A stretch of DNA of 64,000 nucleotides. It comes from JABWCQ01 sp964530625. Its GTDB lineage: Bacteria > Electryoneota > RPQS01. The notes under the pieces were generated by a model. That model saw only the letters and a list, made by a program, of their open reading frames with translations, did not search any database and was not told where the DNA came from. Below, piece after piece: positions 53,567 through 62,266 of the stretch. The stretch's first letter is position 1, and the number at the start of each line of letters is the position of its first letter. A program made the position numbers and the translations under genes. The stretch spans positions 1-64,000 of the forward strand of contig CAZHAK010000011.1 in assembly GCA_964530625.1 (NCBI GenBank). Reading direction: 5' to 3'.

Positions 53567-54622
53567 ATGACTACTATTCGCTCTTACCAAATGATCGCGA
53601 AAGACAAGCCATTCGAGTTGGCGTCCTGCGCGGCCCCGCCTTTATCTAATGGCGATGCACTTGTGCAAATCGCCGGTTGCGGAGTCTGTCATACTGATAT
53701 CAGTTTCTGGCATTATGGAGTTCCAACGCGTCAGCAACCACCACTGACTTTGGGTCACGAAATCAGCGGAACGGTTATCGATGGCCCTGCGAATCTGATC
53801 GGCGAACATGTCGTAGTTCCGGCGGTATTACCTTGCGGGGACTGTGAATTGTGCCACGCCGGTCGCAGCAATATTTGCCAGAACCAGAAAATGCCCGGCA
53901 ATGATTTTAACGGAGGCTTCGCCAGTCATGTCGTTGTTCCAGCCCGCTACTTGGCACGTGTTCCGAGTGCGGTGTTACACGACTATCAGCTTGCGGAACT
54001 GGCTGTCATCGCGGATGCTGTATCCACGCCTTATCAGGCGATACAGAAGAGCGAATTGAAGTCTGGTGATTTCGCTGTAATTATCGGTGCCGGCGGCGTT
54101 GGCCTTTATGCGGCGCAGCTTGCGAAGATCGCAGGAGCACACGTGCTTGCACTCGATGTTTCACAGCAACGGCTGGACTCACTTGCAGACACCGGCATAA
54201 CCAATGTTCTTTGCACAGCGGGAATGAGTCCAAAGGATATCAAAGAGGCCGTAAAGGCGTTCTGCAAGAACATGGGTGCTCCCAAATACGGATGGAAAAT
54301 CTACGAAATGTCGGGCACAGCGGCGGGTCAGGAACTCGCTTATGCGCTGCTCGGAATTGCCGGGGTACTATCAGTGGTTGGATTTACGATGGACAAACTG
54401 GAATTGCGCTTAAGCAACCTGATGGCGTTCGATGCTCAGGCTATTGGCACGTGGGGTTGCAAACCAGAACTGTACATTGATGTTCTACGTCTTATTGAAG
54501 AAAAAAGGCTTAAACTCAAGCCCTTTACTGAAACACGGCCATTGTCCTCGATCAACGAGATATTCCGCTTGGCCCTTGACCACCAACTGACCAAGCGTGT
54601 AGTATTAGTTCCGGATTTCTAA
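53567..54622 (+). CDS. had: 6-hydroxycyclohex-1-ene-1-carbonyl-CoA dehydrogenase
   Basis: Zinc alcohol dehydrogenase oxidising the hydrated diene product of benzoyl-CoA reduction. Visible are GCGVCHTDISFWHYG, GHEISG, the four-Cys structural zinc site CGDCELCHAGRSNIC, and the cofactor motif VIIGAGGVGLYAAQLA. YGWKIYEMSGTAAGQE and NLMAFDAQAIGTWGC are segments I associate with Had. The gene order had-oah-dch fixes the assignment. It starts 119 bases after the activator gene, the largest gap in the operon, where a secondary promoter could lie. Confidence 0.92.
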   Translation: MTTIRSYQMIAKDKPFELASCAAPPLSNGDALVQIAGCGVCHTDISFWHYGVPTRQQPPLTLGHEISGTVIDGPANLIGEHVVVPAVLPCGDCELCHAGRSNICQNQKMPGNDFNGGFASHVVVPARYLARVPSAVLHDYQLAELAVIADAVSTPYQAIQKSELKSGDFAVIIGAGGVGLYAAQLAKIAGAHVLALDVSQQRLDSLADTGITNVLCTAGMSPKDIKEAVKAFCKNMGAPKYGWKIYEMSGTAAGQELAYALLGIAGVLSVVGFTMDKLELRLSNLMAFDAQAIGTWGCKPELYIDVLRLIEEKRLKLKPFTETRPLSSINEIFRLALDHQLTKRVVLVPDF

Positions 54623-54671
54623 GACCAGCGCGGTTTTACAGGCGCGCATAATATAGTAGCAGGAGAGTAGC

Positions 54672-55757
54672 TTGAAGTACCCGTTAGTTGATCATAATCT
54701 TGTCGAGACAAGCTTTTCAGAAATTCTGTACGAGCTTCGTCCTTGTCTCGATCGCAAAGGGAACCCGGTAGCAGGGCTTCATAATGCTTGGATATTCTTG
54801 AATAACCCCAAACAATACAATTCCTACACCACCGCAGCCGTAAAGGAAGTTATCCTTGCGGTGCGCAAAGCGTCCGCCGACCGGTCAGTCGTGGCAGTAG
54901 TATTTACGGCAGTAGGCGACAAAGCCTTTTGTACCGGGGGAAATACTAAAGAGTACGCTGAATACTATGCTGGCCGTCCGCATGAGTACAAACAGTACAT
55001 GCGGCTTTTTAACGACATGATCACCGCACTCTTGATGTGTGACAAGCCGGTGATTTGTCGCGTCAACGGAATGCGCGTCGCCGGAGGCCAGGAAATCGGT
55101 ATGGCGTGCGATTTTACGGTTTCAAGCGACCTCGCGGTTTTTGGACAGGCTGGACCCAAGCATGGCAGCGCGCCGGACGGCGGCAGCACGGACTTCCTAC
55201 ACCTCTTTGTAGGGATTGAACGGGCGATTCAAAGTTGCACGCTCTGTGAGATGTGGTCCGCTTACGAAGCCCTGGCAATCGGACTGATCTCCAAAGTCGT
55301 CCCCGTATTGAAAGTAGACGATAAATATATTTCCAATCCGTTGGTCGTAACGGACAAGTGGCTCGATGAAACCGGTCAATTTACCTATGGGCGCAGGAAA
55401 AAGGGCGTCGAACTTGAAAAAGGCAAGGCGACGATGACCTCGGCGGCAATAGATTTGGCACCGCTCGATGCAGCCACCAATGAGATCGCAACGAAGCTGC
55501 TTTACACGATGCCGGATTGCATAAACAAGACTCTGAACAGCATGCGCAAGAAAAAACTTGAACACTGGGATCGTAATCATCAATCCAACAGGGATTGGCT
55601 TGGGTTGAACATGATGACGGAAGCCAAGGCAGGATTCCGCGCGTTTAATGAAGGTCCGAAAGACAGTCGCGAAGTTGACTTCATCAAGCTCCGCCTGATG
55701 ATCGCAGAGGGGCACCCGTGGAACGACGAGCTGGTTGAGGCGATACTACCGAGGTAA
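54672..55757 (+). CDS. oah: 6-oxocyclohex-1-ene-1-carbonyl-CoA hydrolase (ring opening)
   Basis: Crotonase-fold enzyme that hydrates and opens the ring to 3-hydroxypimelyl-CoA. It has FNDMITALLMCDKPVICRVNG, MRVAGGQEIGMACDF, FGQAGPKHGSAPDGGSTDFL, and the long C-terminal part with GPKDSREVDFIKLR. At 361 residues it is about 100 longer than ordinary enoyl-CoA hydratases, as Oah should be. It starts with TTG at 54672, preceded by AGGAGAG at a normal distance. dch follows after three bases. Confidence 0.94.
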   Translation: MKYPLVDHNLVETSFSEILYELRPCLDRKGNPVAGLHNAWIFLNNPKQYNSYTTAAVKEVILAVRKASADRSVVAVVFTAVGDKAFCTGGNTKEYAEYYAGRPHEYKQYMRLFNDMITALLMCDKPVICRVNGMRVAGGQEIGMACDFTVSSDLAVFGQAGPKHGSAPDGGSTDFLHLFVGIERAIQSCTLCEMWSAYEALAIGLISKVVPVLKVDDKYISNPLVVTDKWLDETGQFTYGRRKKGVELEKGKATMTSAAIDLAPLDAATNEIATKLLYTMPDCINKTLNSMRKKKLEHWDRNHQSNRDWLGLNMMTEAKAGFRAFNEGPKDSREVDFIKLRLMIAEGHPWNDELVEAILPR

Positions 55758-55760
55758 CGG

Positions 55761-56537
55761 ATGGCAACTAAAGTCCTTTGCGAGTCAATTTTCAACGGCC
55801 AGGTAGTTCGGCTGACTCTAAACGCACCGAAGGCGAATATTCTCGATTCTTTTATGATGGCCGATCTGCAACGTGAGCTTACGGCGCTTCGAACGCAGCA
55901 CGGAGTAAAACTGATTCAGTTTGCCGCAACCGGTGAAAACTTTAGCTTTGGTGCGAGTGTCGCAGAGCATACGAGAGATCGTGCAGATGCAATGTTGACA
56001 CAATTTCATGCTCTATTCCTCGATCTGGCCGACTTGGGTATTGCAACAGCTGCAATGGTCACCGGGCAATGTCTGGGCGGCGCCATGGAGTTTGTTACCA
56101 TGTGCAACTTTTTGTTTATTGACCGCACCGCTCAATTGGGTCAGCCTGAGATTATGCTTGGTGTCTATCCGCCTCCTGCCTCGGTGATGCTGCCGCTCAA
56201 AATCGGTCAGACACGAGCCGATGAAATTATTCTCACTGGACGAAGCTTGTCTGCTGACGAGGCGATATCGTACGGTTTGGCAACGGCCTGCTTTGAGGAC
56301 AAAAACTCCCTTGAAGAAGGTGTAGCTGATTGGGTGAACAAACACATTCTTCCGAAAAGTGCAAGTTCACTTCAATTTGCCGTGCGTGCAGCTCGCTTCC
56401 ATTTCAATCAGCAGCTACGAGAGCAACTGAGCCAACTGCAAGAGCTTTACGTAAGTGAGTTGATGGCTACCCACGATGCAAACGAAGGTATCGAGTCATT
56501 CCTCGCAAAACGAAAACCAGTCTGGCAGAATCGTTAG
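55761..56537 (+). CDS. dch: Cyclohexa-1,5-diene-1-carbonyl-CoA hydratase
   Basis: Adds water to the cyclic diene made by benzoyl-CoA reductase. Dch-like features in the crotonase fold are LNAPKANILDSFMM, ENFSFGASVAEH, TGQCLGGAMEF and LGQPEIMLGVYPPPASVMLP. At 258 residues it has normal length. Position between oah and the SDR gene supports the assignment. Pathway order is BcrCBAD, Dch, Had, Oah, and all are present here. Confidence 0.9.
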   Translation: MATKVLCESIFNGQVVRLTLNAPKANILDSFMMADLQRELTALRTQHGVKLIQFAATGENFSFGASVAEHTRDRADAMLTQFHALFLDLADLGIATAAMVTGQCLGGAMEFVTMCNFLFIDRTAQLGQPEIMLGVYPPPASVMLPLKIGQTRADEIILTGRSLSADEAISYGLATACFEDKNSLEEGVADWVNKHILPKSASSLQFAVRAARFHFNQQLREQLSQLQELYVSELMATHDANEGIESFLAKRKPVWQNR

Positions 56538-56544
56538 GCTACTG

Positions 56545-57282
56545 ATGCCTCAGTTCACAGATAAAGTTGTTATCGTAACAGGCGGCGTTAACGGCATCGG
56601 AAGCACAATCTCATCCCGTTTCGCAGAGCGTGGAGCTTTGGTTCTGGTCTTTGATCGTGATGCGCCATCTACTCCCGAATCATCACATGAGAGGATTTCC
56701 TTCTTTCAGGGTGATGTTGCGTCCCGCGCCTCCGTGGAAGAGTTCGTCACTCAAACAATTTCCAAACATGGACGAGTGGATATTCTGGTCAACAACGCGG
56801 GAATCTTGCGTGACAATATGATCTGGCGGATGAGCGAAGAAGATTTCGACGCAGTAATCGAAGTGAATCTCAAGGGTACATGGTTAATGTGCAAGATGGT
56901 TGCGCCACACATGCGTGAACGGCGTTTTGGCCGAATTGTCAACATCACATCGCGCGCGTGGCTCGGAAACCCCGGCCAATCAAACTACTCTGCTTCCAAG
57001 GGAGGACTCGTCAGTCTGACCAGAGTTCTCGCGTTGGAACTCGCAAGATCAAATGTGACCGTGAACGCTGTTGCACCCGGCCTGATTGACACACCAATGA
57101 CGCGTGGTCTTTCTGAAGACGTATTCAAAAAACTTGTTGCGGCACAACCTAGCGGTCATCCGGGAACACCAGACGATGTCGCAGCGGCGGTGTGCTTTCT
57201 GGCGTCCGATGATGCCTCTTTCATCACTGGCCAGACGATTTATGTTGACGGTGGCAAGAGTATCGGTGCGTCGCTCATCTAA
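56545..57282 (+). CDS. Short-chain dehydrogenase/reductase
   Basis: A 245-residue FabG-like SDR: cofactor motif VTGGVNGIGS, NNAGILRDNMIWRMSEEDFD, catalytic Ser in VNITSRAWLGN, Tyr and Lys in SNYSASKGG, and the C-terminal TGQTIYVDGG. Azoarcus benzoate clusters also carry an SDR (BzdZ) beside the Had/Oah/Dch genes, so it may oxidise or reduce a cyclic or open-chain hydroxyacyl-CoA intermediate. The exact substrate is unknown. The open frame reaches back to 56476, but ATG 56545, eight bases after dch, is preferred. Confidence 0.87.
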   Translation: MPQFTDKVVIVTGGVNGIGSTISSRFAERGALVLVFDRDAPSTPESSHERISFFQGDVASRASVEEFVTQTISKHGRVDILVNNAGILRDNMIWRMSEEDFDAVIEVNLKGTWLMCKMVAPHMRERRFGRIVNITSRAWLGNPGQSNYSASKGGLVSLTRVLALELARSNVTVNAVAPGLIDTPMTRGLSEDVFKKLVAAQPSGHPGTPDDVAAAVCFLASDDASFITGQTIYVDGGKSIGASLI

Positions 57283-57315
57283 TCACACTGCCAAGCACAA
57301 TATCTCAGACTTCTC

Positions 57316-57789
57316 ATGCAAGAACTGACATTCACGGTAAACCGCGTCAGGCGCGTCGTTCTGGTCGAGCCGCACGAGACATTGTTGCATGTGCTGCGTG
57401 AGCGTCTTGTGCTGACCGGCTCAAAGAGCGGTTGTGATCAAGGCAGTTGCGGTGCATGCACGGTGTTGTTGGATGGTGTGACGGTGCTGGCTTGCATAAC
57501 CCCTGCGCTGCGTTGTCAAGGCAGGCAAGTTGAGACTATCGAAGGTCTTGCTCAAAACGGCAATCTTCATCCGCTCCAAAAATGTCTGGTCGAATCGGGA
57601 GGGATTCAGTGCGGTTTCTGTACACCGGGCTTAGTTATGACTCTGGTCGCCTTCCTCCGCGAGAATCCACATCCGACTGAGCATGAAGTCCGCACGGCAA
57701 TCTCCGGGAATTTATGCCGTTGCACTGGCTATTCTAAAATCGTCAAAGCGGCAATGACAGCCTCAACCGAGCAAGGGTCCGCACGATGA
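57316..57789 (+). CDS. hcrC: 4-hydroxybenzoyl-CoA reductase gamma subunit ([2Fe-2S])
   Basis: Small iron-sulfur subunit of 157 residues. The plant-type cluster is in GCDQGSCGACTVLLDG with a later Cys (VLACITP). The second cluster is in CGFCTPG and LCRCTGYSKIV. It overlaps hcrA by four bases. The three-gene set C-A-B encodes a xanthine-dehydrogenase-family enzyme that reductively removes the para-hydroxyl of 4-hydroxybenzoyl-CoA, giving benzoyl-CoA for BcrCBAD. Confidence 0.92.
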   Translation: MQELTFTVNRVRRVVLVEPHETLLHVLRERLVLTGSKSGCDQGSCGACTVLLDGVTVLACITPALRCQGRQVETIEGLAQNGNLHPLQKCLVESGGIQCGFCTPGLVMTLVAFLRENPHPTEHEVRTAISGNLCRCTGYSKIVKAAMTASTEQGSAR

Positions 57790-60056
57790 TTGGCAAACCC
57801 CTCCCGCTGATTGATGCCAAGCAGAAGGTTCTCGGCGAAGCGGCCTACACGGACGACTTTCGCTTTCAGAACGCCCTATTTGTCGCTTTTAAACGCAGTC
57901 CGCACGCGCACGCACGAATCGTTGCCATTGATACATCACAGGCAATGGCTTGTCCTGATGTAAGAGCGGTTGCAATCGGTACCGATATTCCCATGCCGTT
58001 CGGCATTCTGCCAATCAGTCCCGATGAAACCGCGTTGGCTGTTAACAAGGTGCGATTTATTGGCGAAATCGTCGTGGCAGTGGCTGCGGAATCGCTTGCA
58101 GCCGCTGAGGAGGCGGCTCGGCTTGTCGATGTAAAGTACGAGTTGCTGCCTCCGACGTTTGATCCTGCCGCCGCGCTCGAAAGCGGACAACTCGAGCGTC
58201 AGATTCACGAGCACTCGCGTGATCAAACGAACATTCATAAGACGGCGGAGCTGAGTTTCAATGAACCCGCCGAGGCGCTTAAGAAGTCCAAGCACATTCG
58301 GTCAGCGGATTTCAAATTTGCAGGTGTCACTCACGCCTTCACAGAGCCCTTGGCGACATGGGCCGTGCCATCTCCTGACGGTGCACTGACAGTCGTCACT
58401 GCGACGCAGGTGCCGCACTATCTCCAAAGAACGATTGCCAGCGTGCTTGAGATTCCGCTGCATAGCGTACGTGTGATCAAACCTGCGCTTGGAGGCGGTT
58501 TTGGTGGGAAAGGTGATCCATTTCCTCATGAAATTGTAACTGCGCACCTTGCTCTAAAAACAGGTCGTCCCTGCCGATGCAAATTCAGCAGGGAGGAAGT
58601 CTTCCTGAACAATCACGGACGGCATCCCACCACGCTTTCCATGTCCTTAGGTAGCACAGGTGACGGAGAAATATCAGGGCTCTGGACGGACGTCGTAATT
58701 GATGGCGGGGCCTTTGCGAGCTTTGGGGTCGTGACGACTTACTACAACGGAGTGTTGCTGCAAGGTCCGTATAAAATCGATCAATTCGGTTTTCGTACAA
58801 GGCGCGTCTACACCAACAAACCACAAAGTGGGGCAATGCGCGGACATGGCGCGGTAAACTCACGCTACGCCGTCGAGACGCTGATTGACATGTTGGCATG
58901 CGATCTGAACATGGATCCATGTGAATTCCGGCTGCGCAACTTCCTTCCTGAGCACACGCTCACGGTTGGTCATCTCCGTATCACGAGCAACGGTGTTCAA
59001 CAATGCCTTGAAGCTGTTCGCACAAAATCCGGTTGGAATGAACGACATGGCAAATTGCCGTTCGGACGAGGATTAGGTGTCGCATGCGGATTTTATATCT
59101 CGGGCAGCGCACTCCCCATAATCTGGAATAGACAGCCGCAAACGGTCGTCCATACAAAACTTGACTACGATGGAAGTATTGTCATGTTCAGCGGTGCCGC
59201 GGACATCGGGCAAGGCAGCGACACGATGCTCGCCCAGATTGCAGCCGAGACTTTCGGAATCTCGCTCGACCGCATCCGCATAGTTGCCGCTGACACAAGC
59301 TTGACGCCCGTTGATCTTGGGAGTTATTCGAGCCGTGTCACCTTCATGGTCGGCAATGCGGCCAAGAACGCTGCCGAAAAAGTCCGCGATGAAATAGCAC
59401 TCGCGGTAAGTCAGGAAAAGGGAGTGGAGGCAGGTTCGCTCAGCTTCGTCAACGGCAGAGTCGCTTCAAACGACAGTGCGATTGACATAAGCTGGGATGA
59501 AGCAGTGGAGATCGCCACGGCGTTTCGCGGTTCATTTGTTGAGAGCGGTATATACTTGTCACCCAAGCTTGGCGGAAACTTCAAGGGATCAGGCGCAGGT
59601 CTGAGTCCGTCCTACAGCTTCGGCGCGGCTGTAAGTGAAGTAGAGGTTGATCCAAAGACAGGAGAAACTCGAGTCGTCAAAATATGGGCAGCTCATGACT
59701 GCGGCAAAGCCCTGAACCCGCTCGCAGTCGAAGGACAAATCGAGGGTAGCGTTCACATGGGCCTTGGCCAGGTTCTTTCCGAAGAACTGCGCTACAATCA
59801 AGGCTGGCTTGTCAACGCGAATTTTCTCGACTACCGGATTCCCACGTCTCTGGACACGCCCGAGATAGACGTCACAATTGTCGAATCAGCCGATCCTGAA
59901 GGCCCATTCGGTGCGAAAGAAGTCGGCGAAGGTCCGATTCATCCCGTGTTGCCATCTATTGGGAATGCAGTTCACGATGCAGTTGGTGTCCGCATTTTTG
60001 AATTGCCGATAACCCCCGATTCAATTTTACGTGCATTGGCTGAGACGAAGTCATGA
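57786..60056 (+). CDS. hcrA: 4-hydroxybenzoyl-CoA reductase alpha subunit (molybdenum)
   Basis: Molybdopterin-binding subunit of 756 residues. It shows ALGGGFGGKGDPFPHEIV, MRGHGAVNSRYAVE, AADIGQGSDTMLAQI and EGPFGAKEVGEGPIHPVLPSI, the last with the conserved active-site Glu. Other xanthine-dehydrogenase-family enzymes share these motifs; assignment to Hcr rests on the beta subunit beside it and the benzoyl-CoA operon around it. It overlaps both neighbours by four bases. XdhC and the MobA-like protein at the operon head are its likely maturation factors. Confidence 0.9.
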   Translation: MIGKPLPLIDAKQKVLGEAAYTDDFRFQNALFVAFKRSPHAHARIVAIDTSQAMACPDVRAVAIGTDIPMPFGILPISPDETALAVNKVRFIGEIVVAVAAESLAAAEEAARLVDVKYELLPPTFDPAAALESGQLERQIHEHSRDQTNIHKTAELSFNEPAEALKKSKHIRSADFKFAGVTHAFTEPLATWAVPSPDGALTVVTATQVPHYLQRTIASVLEIPLHSVRVIKPALGGGFGGKGDPFPHEIVTAHLALKTGRPCRCKFSREEVFLNNHGRHPTTLSMSLGSTGDGEISGLWTDVVIDGGAFASFGVVTTYYNGVLLQGPYKIDQFGFRTRRVYTNKPQSGAMRGHGAVNSRYAVETLIDMLACDLNMDPCEFRLRNFLPEHTLTVGHLRITSNGVQQCLEAVRTKSGWNERHGKLPFGRGLGVACGFYISGSALPIIWNRQPQTVVHTKLDYDGSIVMFSGAADIGQGSDTMLAQIAAETFGISLDRIRIVAADTSLTPVDLGSYSSRVTFMVGNAAKNAAEKVRDEIALAVSQEKGVEAGSLSFVNGRVASNDSAIDISWDEAVEIATAFRGSFVESGIYLSPKLGGNFKGSGAGLSPSYSFGAAVSEVEVDPKTGETRVVKIWAAHDCGKALNPLAVEGQIEGSVHMGLGQVLSEELRYNQGWLVNANFLDYRIPTSLDTPEIDVTIVESADPEGPFGAKEVGEGPIHPVLPSIGNAVHDAVGVRIFELPITPDSILRALAETKS

Positions 60057-61009
60057 ATGTGCAGAACGCAACGCTAAAACAGGCCGGATACTTCACTCCG
60101 GCAAGCGTCGCGGAAGCTCTTGACGCGGCTCGACGCACCGAGCGGGACTTTAAGTATGTTGCAGGCGGCACGGACGTCATGCCGCTAAAGCAGCAGAAAC
60201 TGATTGCCGAGTGTGCGATGATAGATTTGTCCGGCATTCTTGAATTGCGGTCACTTCATTCAAGTAAAGCAGGATTGGAAATAGGTTCGTTAGTAACACT
60301 TGATCAGTTAGTAAAATCGGGCGAAATCAACCGCGATTATCCTATCCTTGCCGCAGCCGCCGCGTCTATCGCATCTCCGGTGTTGCGCAAGAGTGCAACC
60401 GTCGGCGGAAATCTTTTGGTTGACAATCGGTGCACATTTTACAACCAGTCTCATTTCTGGCGCGACTCCATTGGCTCTTGTCTACGCGACACAGGCGATA
60501 AGTGCCTGGTCACCGGGATCGTCGGCGGAAAGTGCTTCGCGCGGGGAGTCTCCGACCTCCTGCCGGCTCTCATTGCGCTCGCGGCGCACGTTGAAGTTCA
60601 AGATTATGAGCTAAAGTGGAACTCTCCTCTTGAAGAACTATTCGTTCAGGATGGACTTCGTCCGGTACCCAACCTAAAAGCGGAGAGCATTATCCAATCA
60701 CTGCGCATTCCCGCACCCGTAAGAAGGTGGTACTTTAGAAAACTGCGTACAAGGCGCAGTATGGACTTCACATCACTCACTGTTGCCGCCGTCAAAGATA
60801 TGAATGACTCTGTCCGCATTTGCCTCAATGGTATTGCGATGGCACCGCTGCTGATTTCAGGCAAACTAACTGAATTGTCTCTTGAGCAGATCATTCATCA
60901 GACCCGGCTTAAATCGAAAATCGTCGACAACGATCTGCTGCCGCTCGGCTGCCGTAAGAATATGATGGATGTTTTCCTGCGCGAGGCTTGGGACGCTGTT
61001 TGTCTTTAA
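60053..61009 (+). CDS. hcrB: 4-hydroxybenzoyl-CoA reductase beta subunit (FAD and extra [4Fe-4S])
   Basis: FAD-binding subunit of 318 residues with VAGGTDVMPL and ATVGGNLLVDN. Between residues 127 and 161 it has four cysteines (C127, C143, C151, C161) in a loop. As I recall, the Thauera 4-hydroxybenzoyl-CoA reductase beta subunit has the same arrangement (spacings 16, 8, 9 versus 16, 8, 10 here), which holds an extra [4Fe-4S] cluster missing from xanthine dehydrogenases. This is the decisive evidence for the Hcr assignment of all three subunits. Confidence 0.93.
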   Translation: MNVQNATLKQAGYFTPASVAEALDAARRTERDFKYVAGGTDVMPLKQQKLIAECAMIDLSGILELRSLHSSKAGLEIGSLVTLDQLVKSGEINRDYPILAAAAASIASPVLRKSATVGGNLLVDNRCTFYNQSHFWRDSIGSCLRDTGDKCLVTGIVGGKCFARGVSDLLPALIALAAHVEVQDYELKWNSPLEELFVQDGLRPVPNLKAESIIQSLRIPAPVRRWYFRKLRTRRSMDFTSLTVAAVKDMNDSVRICLNGIAMAPLLISGKLTELSLEQIIHQTRLKSKIVDNDLLPLGCRKNMMDVFLREAWDAVCL

Positions 61010-61051
61010 CATCTTCGTTTTTTATTCCGTAAATGTCTCTGGAGCTACAAT

Positions 61052-62266
61052 TTGAGCAAGCATTCATATATGTTTCCGCGCGCCAGAATTCCCTACGGCA
61101 CGTGGGGGAGCAGCTACTTTCCGAGTTGGCAATCCTCGCCGCTCGCAGAAATAAACATCGGACAGTTTGCCGGGGAGGCAATGAACCGCATTCTCGGATT
61201 GCGTAAAGTTCCTCAAAGTGAACTTGATTATCTGATTATTGGGTCCACCATTCCGTGGCACTGGAAATTCTGGAATGCGCCTCTTGTTGCAAGCTGTCTC
61301 GGTCACCGCGTACCGGGCTACCATCTTGAACAAGCCTGTGCTACCGGATTACAGGCGGCTGTCGCATCCGCCGCTCAAGTTGATTCCGGTGCCAGTAGTG
61401 TCGTTGGTGTCCTGACTTTTGACCGCACAAGTGATTCTCCCGTTGGAGTTTTCCCTGAACGCCGAAGCTACCGTCGAACTGAAGTCATCGCGGACGTTTG
61501 GGATAATTTTGGATTTGATCCTGCTGTAGGAAATTCCATGATCGCTAGTGCGGGCAATACGGCCAGAAAGTACAAGATAGATCGCAAGGAAGTAGACGAA
61601 CTGACCTTTTGCAGATACGAACAGTACTTCGAAGCCAAAAACTCGAAATTTCTTGAGCGTGTCATGGTTCCACTCGAAGTCCTGAATTTACAAGGACGAT
61701 CCATGGGAATCGTTGATGAAGACGCAGGCGTACGCGCGTTGACAATGGAAAGTCTCCGCGCCATGCGTGAGTTGGATACATGTGTTACCTCCGGTTCACA
61801 AACGCACGCAGCGGACGGAATGGCCGCCATGCTGGTCACAGACAAGGAAATGGCTCGTGACTTGAGTGCCCGGCCAGAAATTGATATTCAGTTCGTCGGC
61901 AAGATGGAGGTTCGAACATCCGCGGCAATGATGCCGGAAGCGCCCGGAATGGCCGTTGTGAAGCTGCTCGATCTTACGGGCTTGCATATGTCGGACATGA
62001 TCGTGGTCAAAAACCACAATCCTTTTGCAGTCAATGACGCGATTTTTGCGAAAATGCTTGAAATCGATTGGCGCAACATGAACAAGACGGGTTGCTCACT
62101 TGTCTGGGGGCATCCGCAAGGGCCGACACTGACACGTATTATAATTGAATCGCTTGAAGAAGCGGTCATGCTGGGCGGTGGTTTTGTGCTGGTCTTCGGC
62201 TGTGCCGCCGGTGACGTTGGAATAGCCGCAATCTTCAAAGTGACAGACGGAGGACTCAGGCAATGA
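61052..62266 (+). CDS. Thiolase-family acyltransferase
   Basis: 404 residues with the nucleophilic Cys in LEQACATGLQAAV, the glycine-rich WGHPQGPTLTRIIIE with the catalytic His, and the second Cys in LVFGCAAGDVG. The usual NEAFA-type segment is replaced by VKNHNPFAVND. It probably cleaves a 3-oxoacyl-CoA such as 3-oxopimelyl-CoA in the lower pathway. It starts with TTG at 61052, with TGGAG about eight bases upstream; ATG 61070 is an alternative. The last bases overlap the next ATG (ATGA). Confidence 0.87.
   Translation: MSKHSYMFPRARIPYGTWGSSYFPSWQSSPLAEINIGQFAGEAMNRILGLRKVPQSELDYLIIGSTIPWHWKFWNAPLVASCLGHRVPGYHLEQACATGLQAAVASAAQVDSGASSVVGVLTFDRTSDSPVGVFPERRSYRRTEVIADVWDNFGFDPAVGNSMIASAGNTARKYKIDRKEVDELTFCRYEQYFEAKNSKFLERVMVPLEVLNLQGRSMGIVDEDAGVRALTMESLRAMRELDTCVTSGSQTHAADGMAAMLVTDKEMARDLSARPEIDIQFVGKMEVRTSAAMMPEAPGMAVVKLLDLTGLHMSDMIVVKNHNPFAVNDAIFAKMLEIDWRNMNKTGCSLVWGHPQGPTLTRIIIESLEEAVMLGGGFVLVFGCAAGDVGIAAIFKVTDGGLRQ

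Noticed and set aside
57316..61009. Xanthine dehydrogenase or CO dehydrogenase
   Set aside because: The beta subunit has the four-Cys loop specific to 4-hydroxybenzoyl-CoA reductase, and the surrounding genes are for benzoyl-CoA.
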